From positions 25,237-89,236 of the IMG/VR virus record IMGVR_UViG_3300024339_000012: a DNA stretch of 64,000 nucleotides; one strand, given 5' to 3'. Positions within the stretch are counted from its first letter, which is position 1, and each line of letters starts with the position of its first letter. Made by a program: the position numbers and the translations under genes. This document shows positions 7,825 to 15,519 of the stretch, one piece after another. The notes below the pieces were generated by a model. That model was not told the origin of the DNA. It worked only from the letters and a program-made list of their open reading frames with translations, and ran no database searches. Source of the stretch: a virus.

Positions 7825-7915
7825 TCATGTACCTGCATAATCCTTGCCGGGGCGTCAACCAATCTGTTTCGTGATTCAGCCCCATAAATTCTGCGATTCT
7901 TTTATTGTTTTCCAT
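7787..7915 (-). CDS. short 'NK-IAEFMG' phage protein
   Basis: 42 residues, starting MENNKRIAEFMGLNHETDWLTP. The N-terminus matches a small protein family common in Bacteroidetes phages and prophages that starts MENNKLIAEFMG and continues to a 'YHTSWDWLMPV' element; here 'NHETDWLTP' may be the remnant of that element. It is shorter than usual and its end overlaps the convergent gene 7567-7824, so it could be truncated. It lies just downstream of the 7931-8524 gene on the same strand. Confidence 0.45.
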   Translation of the reverse strand: MENNKRIAEFMGLNHETDWLTPRQGLCRYMINANAGHCLPTM

Positions 7916-7930
7916 ATTATATATTTTTAT

Positions 7931-8524
7931 CTATTTATTGTTTTCTTCCACTTTATGCATGGCGTCATTATATATTTCTTCTATTTCCTCCTTCTTTGCG
8001 TAAGGACAATCTTCTAAAGCATCTTCTAAAGTAAGGTGCTCATCAGCAAACATCGAACTTAAATCAGATTCCCAACCTATAATATTTTCTATGTATCGCC
8101 ATTCCCCATAAGAGTACTCCTCATCTTTTACTATTCCGCTTTGATTAAATGTTGTCCTACCTGCGAAATCACATCCAGGTTCTTCATACTCTATACATGC
8201 TTCAAGTTCGTACTTTTTACAAATTTCTTCGACAAGTTTAATTGGGGGGGACCAAGCAGAATCACCAATGACTATTAATCCATTATCATTCCATTCAATT
8301 TCAAAATCAAACCATTTAGTCCCATACATATAGTAGACACCAAAGTCAGTTCCATACTTTTTTTCAAAGCCTTCGCCTCCATCAAGTTCACCTTTACCTA
8401 TAACATATTCACTCCACTCCGTAAAGTATTCAGATTTGTCATAAGTTTTTAATTTCTCTTCTAATTTGTTGAGAGCAGTTTTACTGCCATCAAACGATAT
8501 CCAGTTGTAACAATAATTTGCCAT
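7931..8524 (-). CDS. Api92/YubB-like (DUF1281-type) protein
   Basis: 197 residues. The start MANYCYNWISFDGSKTALNKLEEKL and the later 'WFDFEIEWNDNGLIVIGDSAWSPPIKLVEEICKKYELEACIEYEEPGCDFAGRTTF' follow the Api92-like protein with ferredoxin-like domain, widespread on phages and conjugative plasmids: N-terminal 'NYCxNxLxxxG', then 'W..P...l..ls..yP...f...y.e.g..f.G'. The C-terminus is acidic. The molecular role of this family is not known. It starts the run of small accessory genes at the left end of the early arm. Confidence 0.65.
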   Translation of the reverse strand: MANYCYNWISFDGSKTALNKLEEKLKTYDKSEYFTEWSEYVIGKGELDGGEGFEKKYGTDFGVYYMYGTKWFDFEIEWNDNGLIVIGDSAWSPPIKLVEEICKKYELEACIEYEEPGCDFAGRTTFNQSGIVKDEEYSYGEWRYIENIIGWESDLSSMFADEHLTLEDALEDCPYAKKEEIEEIYNDAMHKVEENNK

Positions 8525-8563
8525 ACTATATAGTTTTATTATATTCGTTTTTAATTCTTTTAG

Positions 8564-8740
8564 TTATTCACTTGTTATCAGTAGTACTTCTCCTTCTGGA
8601 TATCCACTACTTCCTTTTCTATACTCTTCAACTTCAACAACCCAATAATTAGTCGGATCATCGCTGCCGCTCATGACTGTGTTTACTTCACTATCAGGGT
8701 CACAAAACTGTAACTCGTGTATTAATTCTTGTACTGTCAT
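8564..8740 (-). CDS. small phage protein of the 'TVxELIxELxxxDPDxEV' type
   Basis: 58 residues, MTVQELIHELQFCDPDSEVNTVMSG... then 'NYWVVEVEEY'. The N-terminal pattern T-V-x-E-L-I-x-E-L...D-P-D-x-E-V is shared by many small phage proteins of unknown role. It fills the gap between two minus-strand genes with the same orientation and similar composition. Confidence 0.6.
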   Translation of the reverse strand: MTVQELIHELQFCDPDSEVNTVMSGSDDPTNYWVVEVEEYRKGSSGYPEGEVLLITSE

Positions 8741-8773
8741 AATGCTTAGTTTAAATTTTTAAGTCTATTTTGT

Positions 8774-9025
8774 TTAATCAAAATGTGAATACAACCCTTG
8801 TAAGAAATTAGGAACAGAGTTGTGTTGTTCAATTCCATCTTCATCGCCTGAATGTTCAACCATAGAGGTGCCACCGACTTTTAGGGTAACTGTTATGGTT
8901 TTATCTCTACGAACTATTGAATCTATACCAATAGAGGCATATCCTTCCCAACAGAAAGCATCTTCAATTCTGAGTTCTTCGTCGACTGACTTTATAAACT
9001 CTTCATTCACTGTTAATTTTTTCAT
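8774..9025 (-). CDS. unknown small phage protein
   Basis: 83 residues from MKKLTVNEEF; an ATG six codons upstream is possible but overlaps the neighbour. Predicted beta-rich (YASIGIDSIVRRDKTITVTLKVGGTSMVEH) with an acidic C-terminal part. Closely packed with the genes at 9031 and 9246. No family recognised. Confidence 0.6.
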   Translation of the reverse strand: MKKLTVNEEFIKSVDEELRIEDAFCWEGYASIGIDSIVRRDKTITVTLKVGGTSMVEHSGDEDGIEQHNSVPNFLQGLYSHFD

Positions 9026-9030
9026 ATCTC

Positions 9031-9246
9031 TTAATTTATGCAAACTGAATTAATTGGTTGGTCATCTTGTAAGTCATCTGTACTGAAATCATCATTCTCA
9101 TCCAAATGTCCTTTTGTTGGTGTAAACAGAACTTTGTTGTAGGAGTTTCCTTCATCGTCTGAACTTGAAACAACTTCCATTTCTTTACACTCAGGATTTT
9201 TGTTCAGGAAATCATTAAGTGTTGCTACGTAATCTATAAATTTCAT
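9031..9246 (-). CDS. small phage protein with 'SSDDEGN' motif
   Basis: 71 residues. Residues ~21-45 read 'CKEMEVVSSSDDEGNSYNKVLFTPTKGHL', a pattern seen in small phage proteins (a beta-strand, S-S-D-D-E-G-N, then K/H-x-V...P). The C-terminus is acidic. The start ATG overlaps the stop of the upstream gene by one base. Function unknown. Confidence 0.65.
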   Translation of the reverse strand: MKFIDYVATLNDFLNKNPECKEMEVVSSSDDEGNSYNKVLFTPTKGHLDENDDFSTDDLQDDQPINSVCIN

Positions 9247-9497
9247 TATTCTATGGGTTTAGTAGGCTTAATAGCCTGTAAGTAATCATCATAACCTATT
9301 CGTATTCCATCGTACTTTATAAAGCTACATCTTCCAATGTGAGCCCAATAAATAGAGTCTTTCCAATGCTGATATTTTACTAATTCTGTAATACTATCAG
9401 TTAGGATTGTGTTCTTTGATTGCTCGTCATGTACCTGTCTTACAGATACAACACATACAGCAACCAATAATGCAATTATTACTACCGATACTTTCAT
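9246..9497 (-). CDS. small signal-anchored protein
   Basis: 83 residues. N-terminal hydrophobic helix (VSVVIIALLVAVCVVSV, residues 3-19), then a periplasm-type charged region (QVHDEQSKNTILTDSITELVKYQHWKDSIYW) and a C-terminal part with Tyr/Ile/Gly. Probably inner-membrane anchored or exported. It is the first gene of its sub-operon and is preceded by a minus-strand terminator (9526-9551). Confidence 0.6.
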   Translation of the reverse strand: MKVSVVIIALLVAVCVVSVRQVHDEQSKNTILTDSITELVKYQHWKDSIYWAHIGRCSFIKYDGIRIGYDDYLQAIKPTKPIE

Positions 9498-9525
9498 AAA
9501 TAATAAGTGTTAGTTAAAAACAAAA

Positions 9526-9551
9526 AGCCCCATAACTTTCGTTATGAGGCT
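9526..9551 (-). terminator. intrinsic terminator with GAAA tetraloop
   Basis: On the minus strand AGCCTCATAAC, GAAA, GTTATGGGGCT, then TTTTTG: an 11-base stem with one mismatch, a GAAA loop and a U-tract. It ends the operon whose last gene is 9572-10057. Confidence 0.85.
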
Positions 9552-9571
9552 CACAGATGAAATATTCCCTA

Positions 9572-10057
9572 TTATTTAATAGGCTCTTTTTGTTCAGGCA
9601 ATGGATTGCTGAACAGTATGTTTTGGTTTACTCCAAGTATATCCTGCCAATGAATTATGGCAAAGATAGTTTGTTCTTCTCCAAATTTTATAGGTTCCCA
9701 GTTAGGTGACAGCGTTATTTCATCGCCAAGCTGTAGTTCATCCTCTTCTGAAAATTCTGCAATTTGCTTTTCATTCTTAACGTATTCCGGAATAAGGTTT
9801 ACTTTGTTCATCCTGAGCTGTTCATTAACTTCAGGAGCCATTGCTACAACAAAGTATCTGTTACCGGCATCAGGATTTTCAGTTGCACGGTTGTCCATAT
9901 TCTTTTCTATGGCAAGATCTTTAGGTATGAGTATATCAACGCCTTTAGCCTTAGTATATCTATCATCCCTCATTATATTCAGGACTATACGACCGTTAAC
10001 AGGTCTTAGTCGTGGTGACTGTAATTTAAAATCATCTTTTTTTTCTGATTCTTCCAT
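9572..10057 (-). CDS. possible GroES-like co-chaperonin
   Basis: 161 residues. Several elements line up in the order of a GroES fold: 'LRPVNGRIVLNIMRDDR' (the P-x-x-[DG]-R-[VI]-L-[VL] first strand), 'GVDILIPKDL' (equivalent to G-[GI]-I-x-[LI]-P), 'NRYFVVAMAPEV' (G-x-V-[VI]-A-V-G-x-G position), 'LQLGDEITLSPNWEPIKFGEEQTIFAIIHWQDILGV' (V-[KR]-x-G-D-x-V ... E-[DE]-x-I-L-A-V). The usual mobile loop sequence is not obvious and no GroEL gene is nearby. Phage co-chaperonins (T4 gp31 type) are known. This is a pattern-based call and could be wrong. Confidence 0.4.
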   Translation of the reverse strand: MEESEKKDDFKLQSPRLRPVNGRIVLNIMRDDRYTKAKGVDILIPKDLAIEKNMDNRATENPDAGNRYFVVAMAPEVNEQLRMNKVNLIPEYVKNEKQIAEFSEEDELQLGDEITLSPNWEPIKFGEEQTIFAIIHWQDILGVNQNILFSNPLPEQKEPIK

Positions 10058-10060
10058 TGG

Positions 10061-10906
10061 TTAAGTTTTAAAATTGATTTCGTATAACTTTCTAATCTTT
10101 GGATCGTTCATGGCAATAAATTCTCCAATACGACCGTTGACAAATTTAATAGTATTTGTGAGGTTTTCTTCCTCGATGCTGATATTCTTTATTTGTAGCC
10201 ATTCCCTTATATGATCTGACAGGTCTTTCCAGTCATATCGTTCAGTAATCAGATCTCGCATACTCTCAAAGAATATCTGTTGTAGCAGGGCCTGTATTTG
10301 TGTAAAGTGACCATTGCCAAAGAATCCTTTGTCAGCTGACAATGGTGAGGGGTGTACACCTGTAAGAACAAAGTGTTTAAATGAATCTATTTCACATTCA
10401 AGGTTTTTAGCATTGTTTCCCCATAGAACGAATATTACACGTCTGGGATACTTTTCAGAAATTTCATGAATAACCTTGGTAGTAAAGTACTCCCAGCCTT
10501 TGTCTTTATGGCTATTACTTGCACCCTCGACAACGGTAAGCACTCTATTCAAAAGCAGTACTCCCTGTTCTGCCCATGGCGTAAGATCATTACTCTTAAA
10601 TAAATCGTGTTTTCCACCATACAGTTGAGCAGAGATCTCTTTAAATATGTTTCCTAATGATTTGGGTGTCTTAGGTGATTTTGAGCTAAATGACAGCCCA
10701 TGTGCATCCTTTGAATTTGGATAGGGGTCTTGGCCTATTATGACAACTTTAAGTTTGTCATATGGACATAGCTTAAAAGCATTGAGTACTTCCTCTTTTT
10801 TCGGTAGTACTTCTTTGTATTTACGTTCATAATTTACAAACGCTCTAAGGTCAGCCATCTTTGGCTCTTTCAGTATCGGGCTAATTATATGATCCCAGTC
10901 TTTCAT
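10061..10906 (-). CDS. ung: uracil-DNA glycosylase, family 1
   Basis: 281 residues. Residues 1-~225 are a family-1 uracil-DNA glycosylase, which removes uracil from DNA: catalytic GQDPYP at 58-63 with D60, the 'GLSFS' uracil pocket near 70-74, 'WAEQGVLLLNRVLTV' with the conserved LLLN at 117-120, and the DNA-intercalation HPSPLS loop at 185-190. The family is normally about 220-230 residues; an extra C-terminal stretch of ~55 residues (RDLITERYDWKDLSDHIREWL...) is of unknown use. The next gene starts with a 4-base overlap. The protein may repair phage DNA or act as a replication factor, as in some poxviruses. Confidence 0.95.
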   Translation of the reverse strand: MKDWDHIISPILKEPKMADLRAFVNYERKYKEVLPKKEEVLNAFKLCPYDKLKVVIIGQDPYPNSKDAHGLSFSSKSPKTPKSLGNIFKEISAQLYGGKHDLFKSNDLTPWAEQGVLLLNRVLTVVEGASNSHKDKGWEYFTTKVIHEISEKYPRRVIFVLWGNNAKNLECEIDSFKHFVLTGVHPSPLSADKGFFGNGHFTQIQALLQQIFFESMRDLITERYDWKDLSDHIREWLQIKNISIEEENLTNTIKFVNGRIGEFIAMNDPKIRKLYEINFKT

Positions 10907-11097
10907 ACGAATAGTCTTTGTCGTGATTCTGTATTATCGAGTTCGTTTCTGAGAAAACTGACACTCTTATTTTTACTGAATACTCTACTGAAAGTATGTA
11001 TCATTTTCACAGTACACATTAGTTGTGTATATGTTTTACATGATTCTATACATTTCTCTATCTTGTCGAAATGCACATAAATGTTAGGATTTGTCAT
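10903..11097 (-). CDS. unknown small protein
   Basis: 64 residues, helical and Cys-containing (FDKIEKCIESCKTYTQLMCTVKMIHTFSRVF). Coupled by 4-base overlaps to the uracil-DNA glycosylase downstream and to the 105-residue gene upstream. No family recognised. Confidence 0.6.
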   Translation of the reverse strand: MTNPNIYVHFDKIEKCIESCKTYTQLMCTVKMIHTFSRVFSKNKSVSFLRNELDNTESRQRLFV

Positions 11098-11411
11098 AAG
11101 TTCAGATTTTCAATTGCATTAAGCAACCCTAATTCAAATGTGCCGTCCTTTCTTGTAAATTCTCTGATTTCTCCTACAAGATTATTTGCGATTTCTCCGA
11201 ATCCTGCTAATTGTTCATCTTTAGCATCACAATCACTTATCATATGATTAGTGCGTTTCTGATATTCTGCTATTCTATATATTTCAATAGCTTGATTCAT
11301 TGTAACATTTGATGATTTCATCAAATCTTCACATACCATTGTTATCTCTTCAAGATATGGTAATGTCATGAAATTGTTTTTTCTTTGTGATTGATCAAAT
11401 AGTGTTCCCAT
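11094..11411 (-). CDS. unknown small protein
   Basis: 105 residues, all-helical in appearance (LEEITMVCEDLMKSSNVTMNQAIEIYRIAEYQKR...). Acidic, no membrane segment. Overlaps the NinB-like gene by 17 bases and the next gene by 4, so it is part of the recombination/repair operon. No recognised family. Confidence 0.6.
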   Translation of the reverse strand: MGTLFDQSQRKNNFMTLPYLEEITMVCEDLMKSSNVTMNQAIEIYRIAEYQKRTNHMISDCDAKDEQLAGFGEIANNLVGEIREFTRKDGTFELGLLNAIENLNL

Positions 11412-11871
11412 CGTTTTTATTTTTAATTTGTAAATTAACTCCGTATTTGTAATGATCAGGTGGTAACGGGTGTATATCCTTTTCTGCTAAGAAATTCAAT
11501 ACATCCTCAATATAAACAGCCATCTGACCAACGCTGTACTGTTTAAGATCATCAACATATCTTAAGATGTTTTCTGATCCATCCGGAAATACAACAACCT
11601 TGGTATTTGTTCTCAAATGAGCAACAATAGCCTGGTGTATTTCATCGTATGTCCAACCAGCAAATGCTGTTGATTTCATACATGTACCCTTGATAATACC
11701 TCCGAAATAATATGCCCATTGATATTTAGTTACAGGCTCATGCTCAAGCTCAAGAGAAACATCCACACGCTTACCCTCAAGTGACTTTAACTTGCCAGAA
11801 TATAGTTTCGGATAATCATAAACTATTATACCATTCCTTACAGTTCCTTTATGTAGTACAGTAACATCCAT
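11395..11871 (-). CDS. NinB-like protein
   Basis: 158 residues. The layout follows NinB-like phage proteins: a beta start, 'SLEGKRVDVSLELEHEPVTKYQWAYYFGGIIKGTC' (basic strand, then the N/Q-x-x-[YW]-x-[YW] helix), 'GWTYDEIHQAIVAHLRT', and 'YSVGQMAVYIEDVLNFLAEKDIHPLPP' (S-x-x-x-[FM]-x-x-[FY]-[MI]-E-x-[IV]). Lambda NinB (Orf) binds single-stranded DNA and assists recombination. Neighbouring SSB-like and RecA-like genes fit this. It follows a strong terminator (11888-11917) and so needs its own promoter or readthrough. Confidence 0.45.
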   Translation of the reverse strand: MDVTVLHKGTVRNGIIVYDYPKLYSGKLKSLEGKRVDVSLELEHEPVTKYQWAYYFGGIIKGTCMKSTAFAGWTYDEIHQAIVAHLRTNTKVVVFPDGSENILRYVDDLKQYSVGQMAVYIEDVLNFLAEKDIHPLPPDHYKYGVNLQIKNKNDGNTI

Positions 11872-11887
11872 TTCGTTATATTAAAAA

Positions 11888-11917
11888 GTTAAGGAAGGAA
11901 ATAACTCCCTCCTTAAC
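11888..11917 (-). terminator. intrinsic terminator
   Basis: On the minus strand GTTAAGGAGGG, an 8-base loop, CCTTCCTTAAC, then TTTTTAAT: an 11-base stem with one mismatch and a U-tract. It sits after the SSB-like gene and only 16 bases before the next start codon (11871). Confidence 0.85.
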
Positions 11918-11925
11918 TCTAATGA

Positions 11926-12576
11926 CTAAAAATCGTCTTCTGCAATTTCCATGTCTGGATTAGCGTTCGTAGTTGCAGCTGGTGCATCACTCTTTGGCTG
12001 TGCTTCTTTTCTTTCAATGGTAGGTTCTGGTTCTGCAGGTGCTCCTGCAGGTGGTCTTTTATCATCAGTTCTTTTGTAAAAGTCTCCTGACGGTACTCCT
12101 CCACTTTGTTTCAAAGAAGGATCTCCAATTATTGCAGGTGGTGTATCTCCATCGGAAAAGAACTTCTTAGCAAGAAAGCTATATTCTTTACCTGTAGGTT
12201 TGCCATTCCAATAATGTACATCAAGACCAACGATTCCCCAACATTTAGCTTTTGCAAGCTGTTCTTTAGAAACTTCACCTTCAGGAAAGCCTAATGCTTT
12301 CTTCATATTGGTTAACAGGAATTCGCTTTTACAACGAATATTGTCATCTTTCCTGCCAGGATCTCCAATTGGTAGAGTTGAGTAATAGAATCCGCCGTTT
12401 ATGGTTTCTTTATTGACATTAATAAATGTTATATCCAATCCGGGGTTTCCATTTTTATCCTTTAATTCTTTTCCACTCTTATCCACAAAGGGTTTAATAG
12501 ATAAGATTTTCATTCTGTGCAATCCGGGGCTCATTATGCCTCCAGTTGACTTTTCAGTTGCTGGTAATCCACTCAT
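11926..12576 (-). CDS. single-stranded DNA-binding-like protein
   Basis: 216 residues. The N-terminal ~140 residues form a beta-rich domain (GLHRMKILSIKPF...NPGLDITFINVNKETINGGFYYSTLPI...MKKALGFPEGEVSKEQLAKAKCWGIVGLDVHYWNGKPTGKEYSFLAKKFF) resembling DUF669/OB-type phage single-strand binding proteins. Then comes a Pro/Ala/Glu-rich disordered linker and an acidic tip ending EIAEDDF, as in SSB tails that recruit partner proteins. It lies directly upstream of the Sak4-like ATPase start region in the same operon, a pairing common in phages. Confidence 0.65.
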   Translation of the reverse strand: MSGLPATEKSTGGIMSPGLHRMKILSIKPFVDKSGKELKDKNGNPGLDITFINVNKETINGGFYYSTLPIGDPGRKDDNIRCKSEFLLTNMKKALGFPEGEVSKEQLAKAKCWGIVGLDVHYWNGKPTGKEYSFLAKKFFSDGDTPPAIIGDPSLKQSGGVPSGDFYKRTDDKRPPAGAPAEPEPTIERKEAQPKSDAPAATTNANPDMEIAEDDF

Positions 12577-12593
12577 AAGTGTAAGTATTAGTA

Positions 12594-13331
12594 TTAGTTA
12601 TAAAATTCTTCAAATTTAGCAAAAACCTCAACCAAATCATTAGGAATGAATTGATCATCAAACATTCCAAGAGGTGATTTAGCCTGTGTGCCATTTCCTT
12701 TTTGTGTACGGAAAACATATTTGTTTCCTTGATCAGATTCCTGAACTTCTGCCCAGAATACTGTTGTGAATAATCCTTCAGGAGTAATTGCCTCTCTGGT
12801 AAACTGTCCTGATGGTATTTTAAATTCACGAGTAGGAGTTGTATCATTAGTACTCTTACTTTGAGTAACATCTTCATGTGACATGATAACAACGATGAAG
12901 TCATTACGCAGTTTCTTAATGGTATCAACGAGATCTTTAAACTCTTTTGCAAACTTCTTATATTTGCTCCAGTTGTCATCCTCAAGCACGTCAAGAACAC
13001 TTCTCAGCATTGCGTAAGTAAATGTATCAATGATGACATAATCAATCGGACGTGCCTTTATTTGGTTTTCAGGCATATTGTGGATATCGATCAGAATCTT
13101 TTTTATTTCAGGAATGTAATCTTCCGGAATATAATTAGACTTCAATGAATACTTAGAAGTTCCTTCTTTAACTTCCTTTTTGTAAAGAGTTCTGAAATTC
13201 TTTGCAAATCCACGAAAAGGTAGTTCCTTGTCTTCAGGTACAATCCATATGCCCCTTTCGGGATCAAGGTTTCTCCCGCTTGTTGTTTTGCCACTACCCG
13301 AAGGTGCAACAACTAAAATTGCTCTCGCCAT
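12594..13331 (-). CDS. Sak4/RecA-like ATPase (AAA_24)
   Basis: 245 residues. Walker A APSGSGKTT at 9-17, a Walker B-like hydrophobic strand ending in Asp (DYVIIDTFTY, ~97-106), and 'DFIVVIMSHEDV' as the third core strand with its conserved His. The sequence fits the phage Sak4/AAA_24 group, single-strand annealing or RecA-core recombinases that work with a phage SSB. An SSB-like gene follows immediately downstream on the same strand, which supports a recombination or replication-repair role. Confidence 0.75.
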   Translation of the reverse strand: MARAILVVAPSGSGKTTSGRNLDPERGIWIVPEDKELPFRGFAKNFRTLYKKEVKEGTSKYSLKSNYIPEDYIPEIKKILIDIHNMPENQIKARPIDYVIIDTFTYAMLRSVLDVLEDDNWSKYKKFAKEFKDLVDTIKKLRNDFIVVIMSHEDVTQSKSTNDTTPTREFKIPSGQFTREAITPEGLFTTVFWAEVQESDQGNKYVFRTQKGNGTQAKSPLGMFDDQFIPNDLVEVFAKFEEFYN

Positions 13332-13354
13332 CTTTTATGATTTTAATTAAAATA

Positions 13355-13373
13355 TTTAGTAAAAAAATAATCA
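13355..13373 (-). repeat. T-rich leader element copy
   Basis: Minus-strand TGATTATTTTTTTACTAA; the TGA is the stop codon of 13371-13706. It is one of more than ten related elements in the early arm and lies 24 bases before the Sak4-like start codon. Confidence 0.4.
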
Positions 13374-13706
13374 CTTCAATTTCATTTTGTATTTCTCTAT
13401 TAAGTTTTTGTATGCATTTTTATTCTCAAACTTGCGCCTGATCTTATACCTTAGCTTTTCGTTATACACTTTTTTGTGGAAATAGAATTTCCCAAATCCA
13501 TATATACTTATTTCTATGCCCAACTTAATGAAGTATTTAATCCCATACTTTCCAAAGAATGCATCTACATACTGCTTTACCTTTACTGGTGGTAAATTCA
13601 TATCAGATGCTATTCTCTGGATAGCCTTGAAATTACTTGTAGGTTCTTTAGAATAGTGTGATATCCTCTGATTCCTGAAAACTTTCTTTTTGTTCATTTT
13701 TCGCAA
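13371..13706 (-). CDS. HU/IHF-like DNA-binding protein
   Basis: 111 residues. Residues ~24-95 follow the HU/IHF plan: a helical dimerisation part (NFKAIQRIASDMNLPPVKVKQYVDAFFGKYGIKYFIKLG), then 'IEISIYGFGKFYFHKKVYNEKLRYKIRRK', where I-x-[IG]-x-G-F-G-x-F is the HU signature and the basic stretch corresponds to the DNA-binding arm. The arm seems shorter than in bacterial HU. The first ATG overlaps the primase-helicase stop by 59 bases; a start at 13697 is equally possible. IHF-like proteins are typical of crAss-like phages; a second one lies at 49668. Confidence 0.6.
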   Translation of the reverse strand: MRKMNKKKVFRNQRISHYSKEPTSNFKAIQRIASDMNLPPVKVKQYVDAFFGKYGIKYFIKLGIEISIYGFGKFYFHKKVYNEKLRYKIRRKFENKNAYKNLIEKYKMKLK

Positions 13707-15516
13707 TTAATATTGGATCGGTTTCATTGTAATTCAAGAAGTGATGATCACGACCTCTGAAACGTAATAATACTGGATATTCCTTTCTTGTCTTAACTCC
13801 AATTAGCTTAGGTGTTTTAACTTTCTGGACATGAACTTCACTTATAACTTCCTCTTTATTTTCATCTTTCAAATGAACACAAAGGATCTCATAAAACTTC
13901 TTATTCCATACTGCACCACCAGTAATCTGAAACACTGATGGAGCTGATGGATTCTTTCTATCCTCACCTTGAGGTGTTGGGGGATGCACTACAATAACTT
14001 TAATGATATTGTGAGTAGTACAGAATCTCTGTTCGGCTGATAATTCATTTTCAAGATACTGATCTAATGAGCCAGTATATCTATGATTTAATGCGTTCCA
14101 AGGGTCTGTAACAAAACCTATAATACCACGTTGACGTATCATTCTCCTTGCTACCTGACGTAATTCTTCAGGTGTATATCCCTCTTCACGATCAATAAAT
14201 TCGAAATGCTCAGATATAAACTTCTTAGCAATAGCCATGTCCTTTTCAGTAGCACGCCCATTAACATCTAAATCTATGGTGTTACCAATATAAATTTCAA
14301 TGAATATTATGTAAGCATCTTCTACGGGATAGTTCTCTGGTAGGTAACATCCGAATTTATAACCATATTTTATAGCGGCTAATATTAACAGATTAAACAT
14401 GAATGTACTCTTACCCATATTACCATAACCATTGAATCCTACTAAGTGGCCAGTCTTCCATCGGAAATGAGCCTCAAGATCTCTTACACCTGTAGGCTTA
14501 CCCTTTTTCAATCCATAAGTATATTGTTCATTGATTTTATCGCTAACATCATCAATAGTAACTACATCATCCAAAGGAAAGCTTTCAGCTCTGTCAAATG
14601 CTTCCTGTAATGCTTCAGGACCGATATGCCAAAGCACATCATTACCATCATTGCAGACAATCATTTTACCCTTCTTATCTTCATAAGTGTAATTATGGAA
14701 CTTGATTATCCTGCATTTGTCATAGCCAAAACGTCTGCCTATTTCATTACGCAGTTTAATGCCAGCGCCATCATTGTCAGTTGCAATGTAAATGATCTCA
14801 ACCTCTTCAAAATACTGATATGTATGATCAAAGTAGGATAGTGCTAAGTGATTACCTGAGTCAACTTTACCAGTCTTTACATAATACTCATTTTCCTCAA
14901 CAGATATTGACGATCCATTAGGAACACTGCAGGAATGTACTATTCCTATTTCATGGAATGATAGTGTGTCAATTTCTCCTTCAGTAATAACACAATAGTT
15001 CTTGTTATTGCGTACCCAGTCAATACCCCATGGTATAAGTTTACTACCTTTCTCAATCTTAAAATTCTTCTGACCATCACGATATTTAATCATGGTTAGC
15101 CAGCCATTTTCACGATACGAGAATGCTATACAGGGCTTCTCTACAAATGTATTGTTATGCTTTTGCCTGATAGATACTGTGGCATTACGAACTTCTCTTG
15201 AATCAAGCGTTTGGTTACTGATACCACGCTTATTAAAGTATTCACGTTGCTTGTCAGTAAGGTCTTGTAAGTGTTTTTTCTCGATTATAGGTTTGTTCTT
15301 AACCCAGTCTTTAGGAGTAAGTCCACCAGTATGACCACAATGCTGACAATACCACGTTCCTTTAACAACGTTTACAGCAAGTTTCTTCTGACCTTTCTTC
15401 TTACGGTGAGGTTCACACTTAGGACATATAACATACGCTTCGTCCTGTTCGTTTACTTTTGCCTCTACAACTCCTACAATACTAAATTCCTGATAATTAT
15501 TTGCGAATTCTGTCAT
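13648..15516 (-). CDS. primase-helicase, T7 gp4-like
   Basis: 622 residues combining two replication activities. Zinc-binding primase domain at residues 31-60 (C31-x2-C34 ... C57-x2-C60); TOPRIM primase core with E179-G-E181 (VITEGEID) and D247-N-D249 (IATDNDGAG); DnaB-type helicase with Walker A GNMGKS at 365-370 (VGFNGYGNMGKSTFMFNLL) and 'IIKVIVVHP' as the later core strand. This is the domain order of T7 gp4, which makes RNA primers and unwinds DNA at the fork. The neighbouring winged-helix gene and SF2 helicase complete the replication block. Confidence 0.92.
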   Translation of the reverse strand: MTEFANNYQEFSIVGVVEAKVNEQDEAYVICPKCEPHRKKKGQKKLAVNVVKGTWYCQHCGHTGGLTPKDWVKNKPIIEKKHLQDLTDKQREYFNKRGISNQTLDSREVRNATVSIRQKHNNTFVEKPCIAFSYRENGWLTMIKYRDGQKNFKIEKGSKLIPWGIDWVRNNKNYCVITEGEIDTLSFHEIGIVHSCSVPNGSSISVEENEYYVKTGKVDSGNHLALSYFDHTYQYFEEVEIIYIATDNDGAGIKLRNEIGRRFGYDKCRIIKFHNYTYEDKKGKMIVCNDGNDVLWHIGPEALQEAFDRAESFPLDDVVTIDDVSDKINEQYTYGLKKGKPTGVRDLEAHFRWKTGHLVGFNGYGNMGKSTFMFNLLILAAIKYGYKFGCYLPENYPVEDAYIIFIEIYIGNTIDLDVNGRATEKDMAIAKKFISEHFEFIDREEGYTPEELRQVARRMIRQRGIIGFVTDPWNALNHRYTGSLDQYLENELSAEQRFCTTHNIIKVIVVHPPTPQGEDRKNPSAPSVFQITGGAVWNKKFYEILCVHLKDENKEEVISEVHVQKVKTPKLIGVKTRKEYPVLLRFRGRDHHFLNYNETDPILIAKNEQKESFQESEDITLF

Positions 15517-15519
15517 TGG

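Noticed and set aside
12554-13000. 148-codon minus-strand frame inside the Sak4-like gene
   Set aside because: It lies fully inside a gene with Walker motifs in another frame and has no recognisable sequence.
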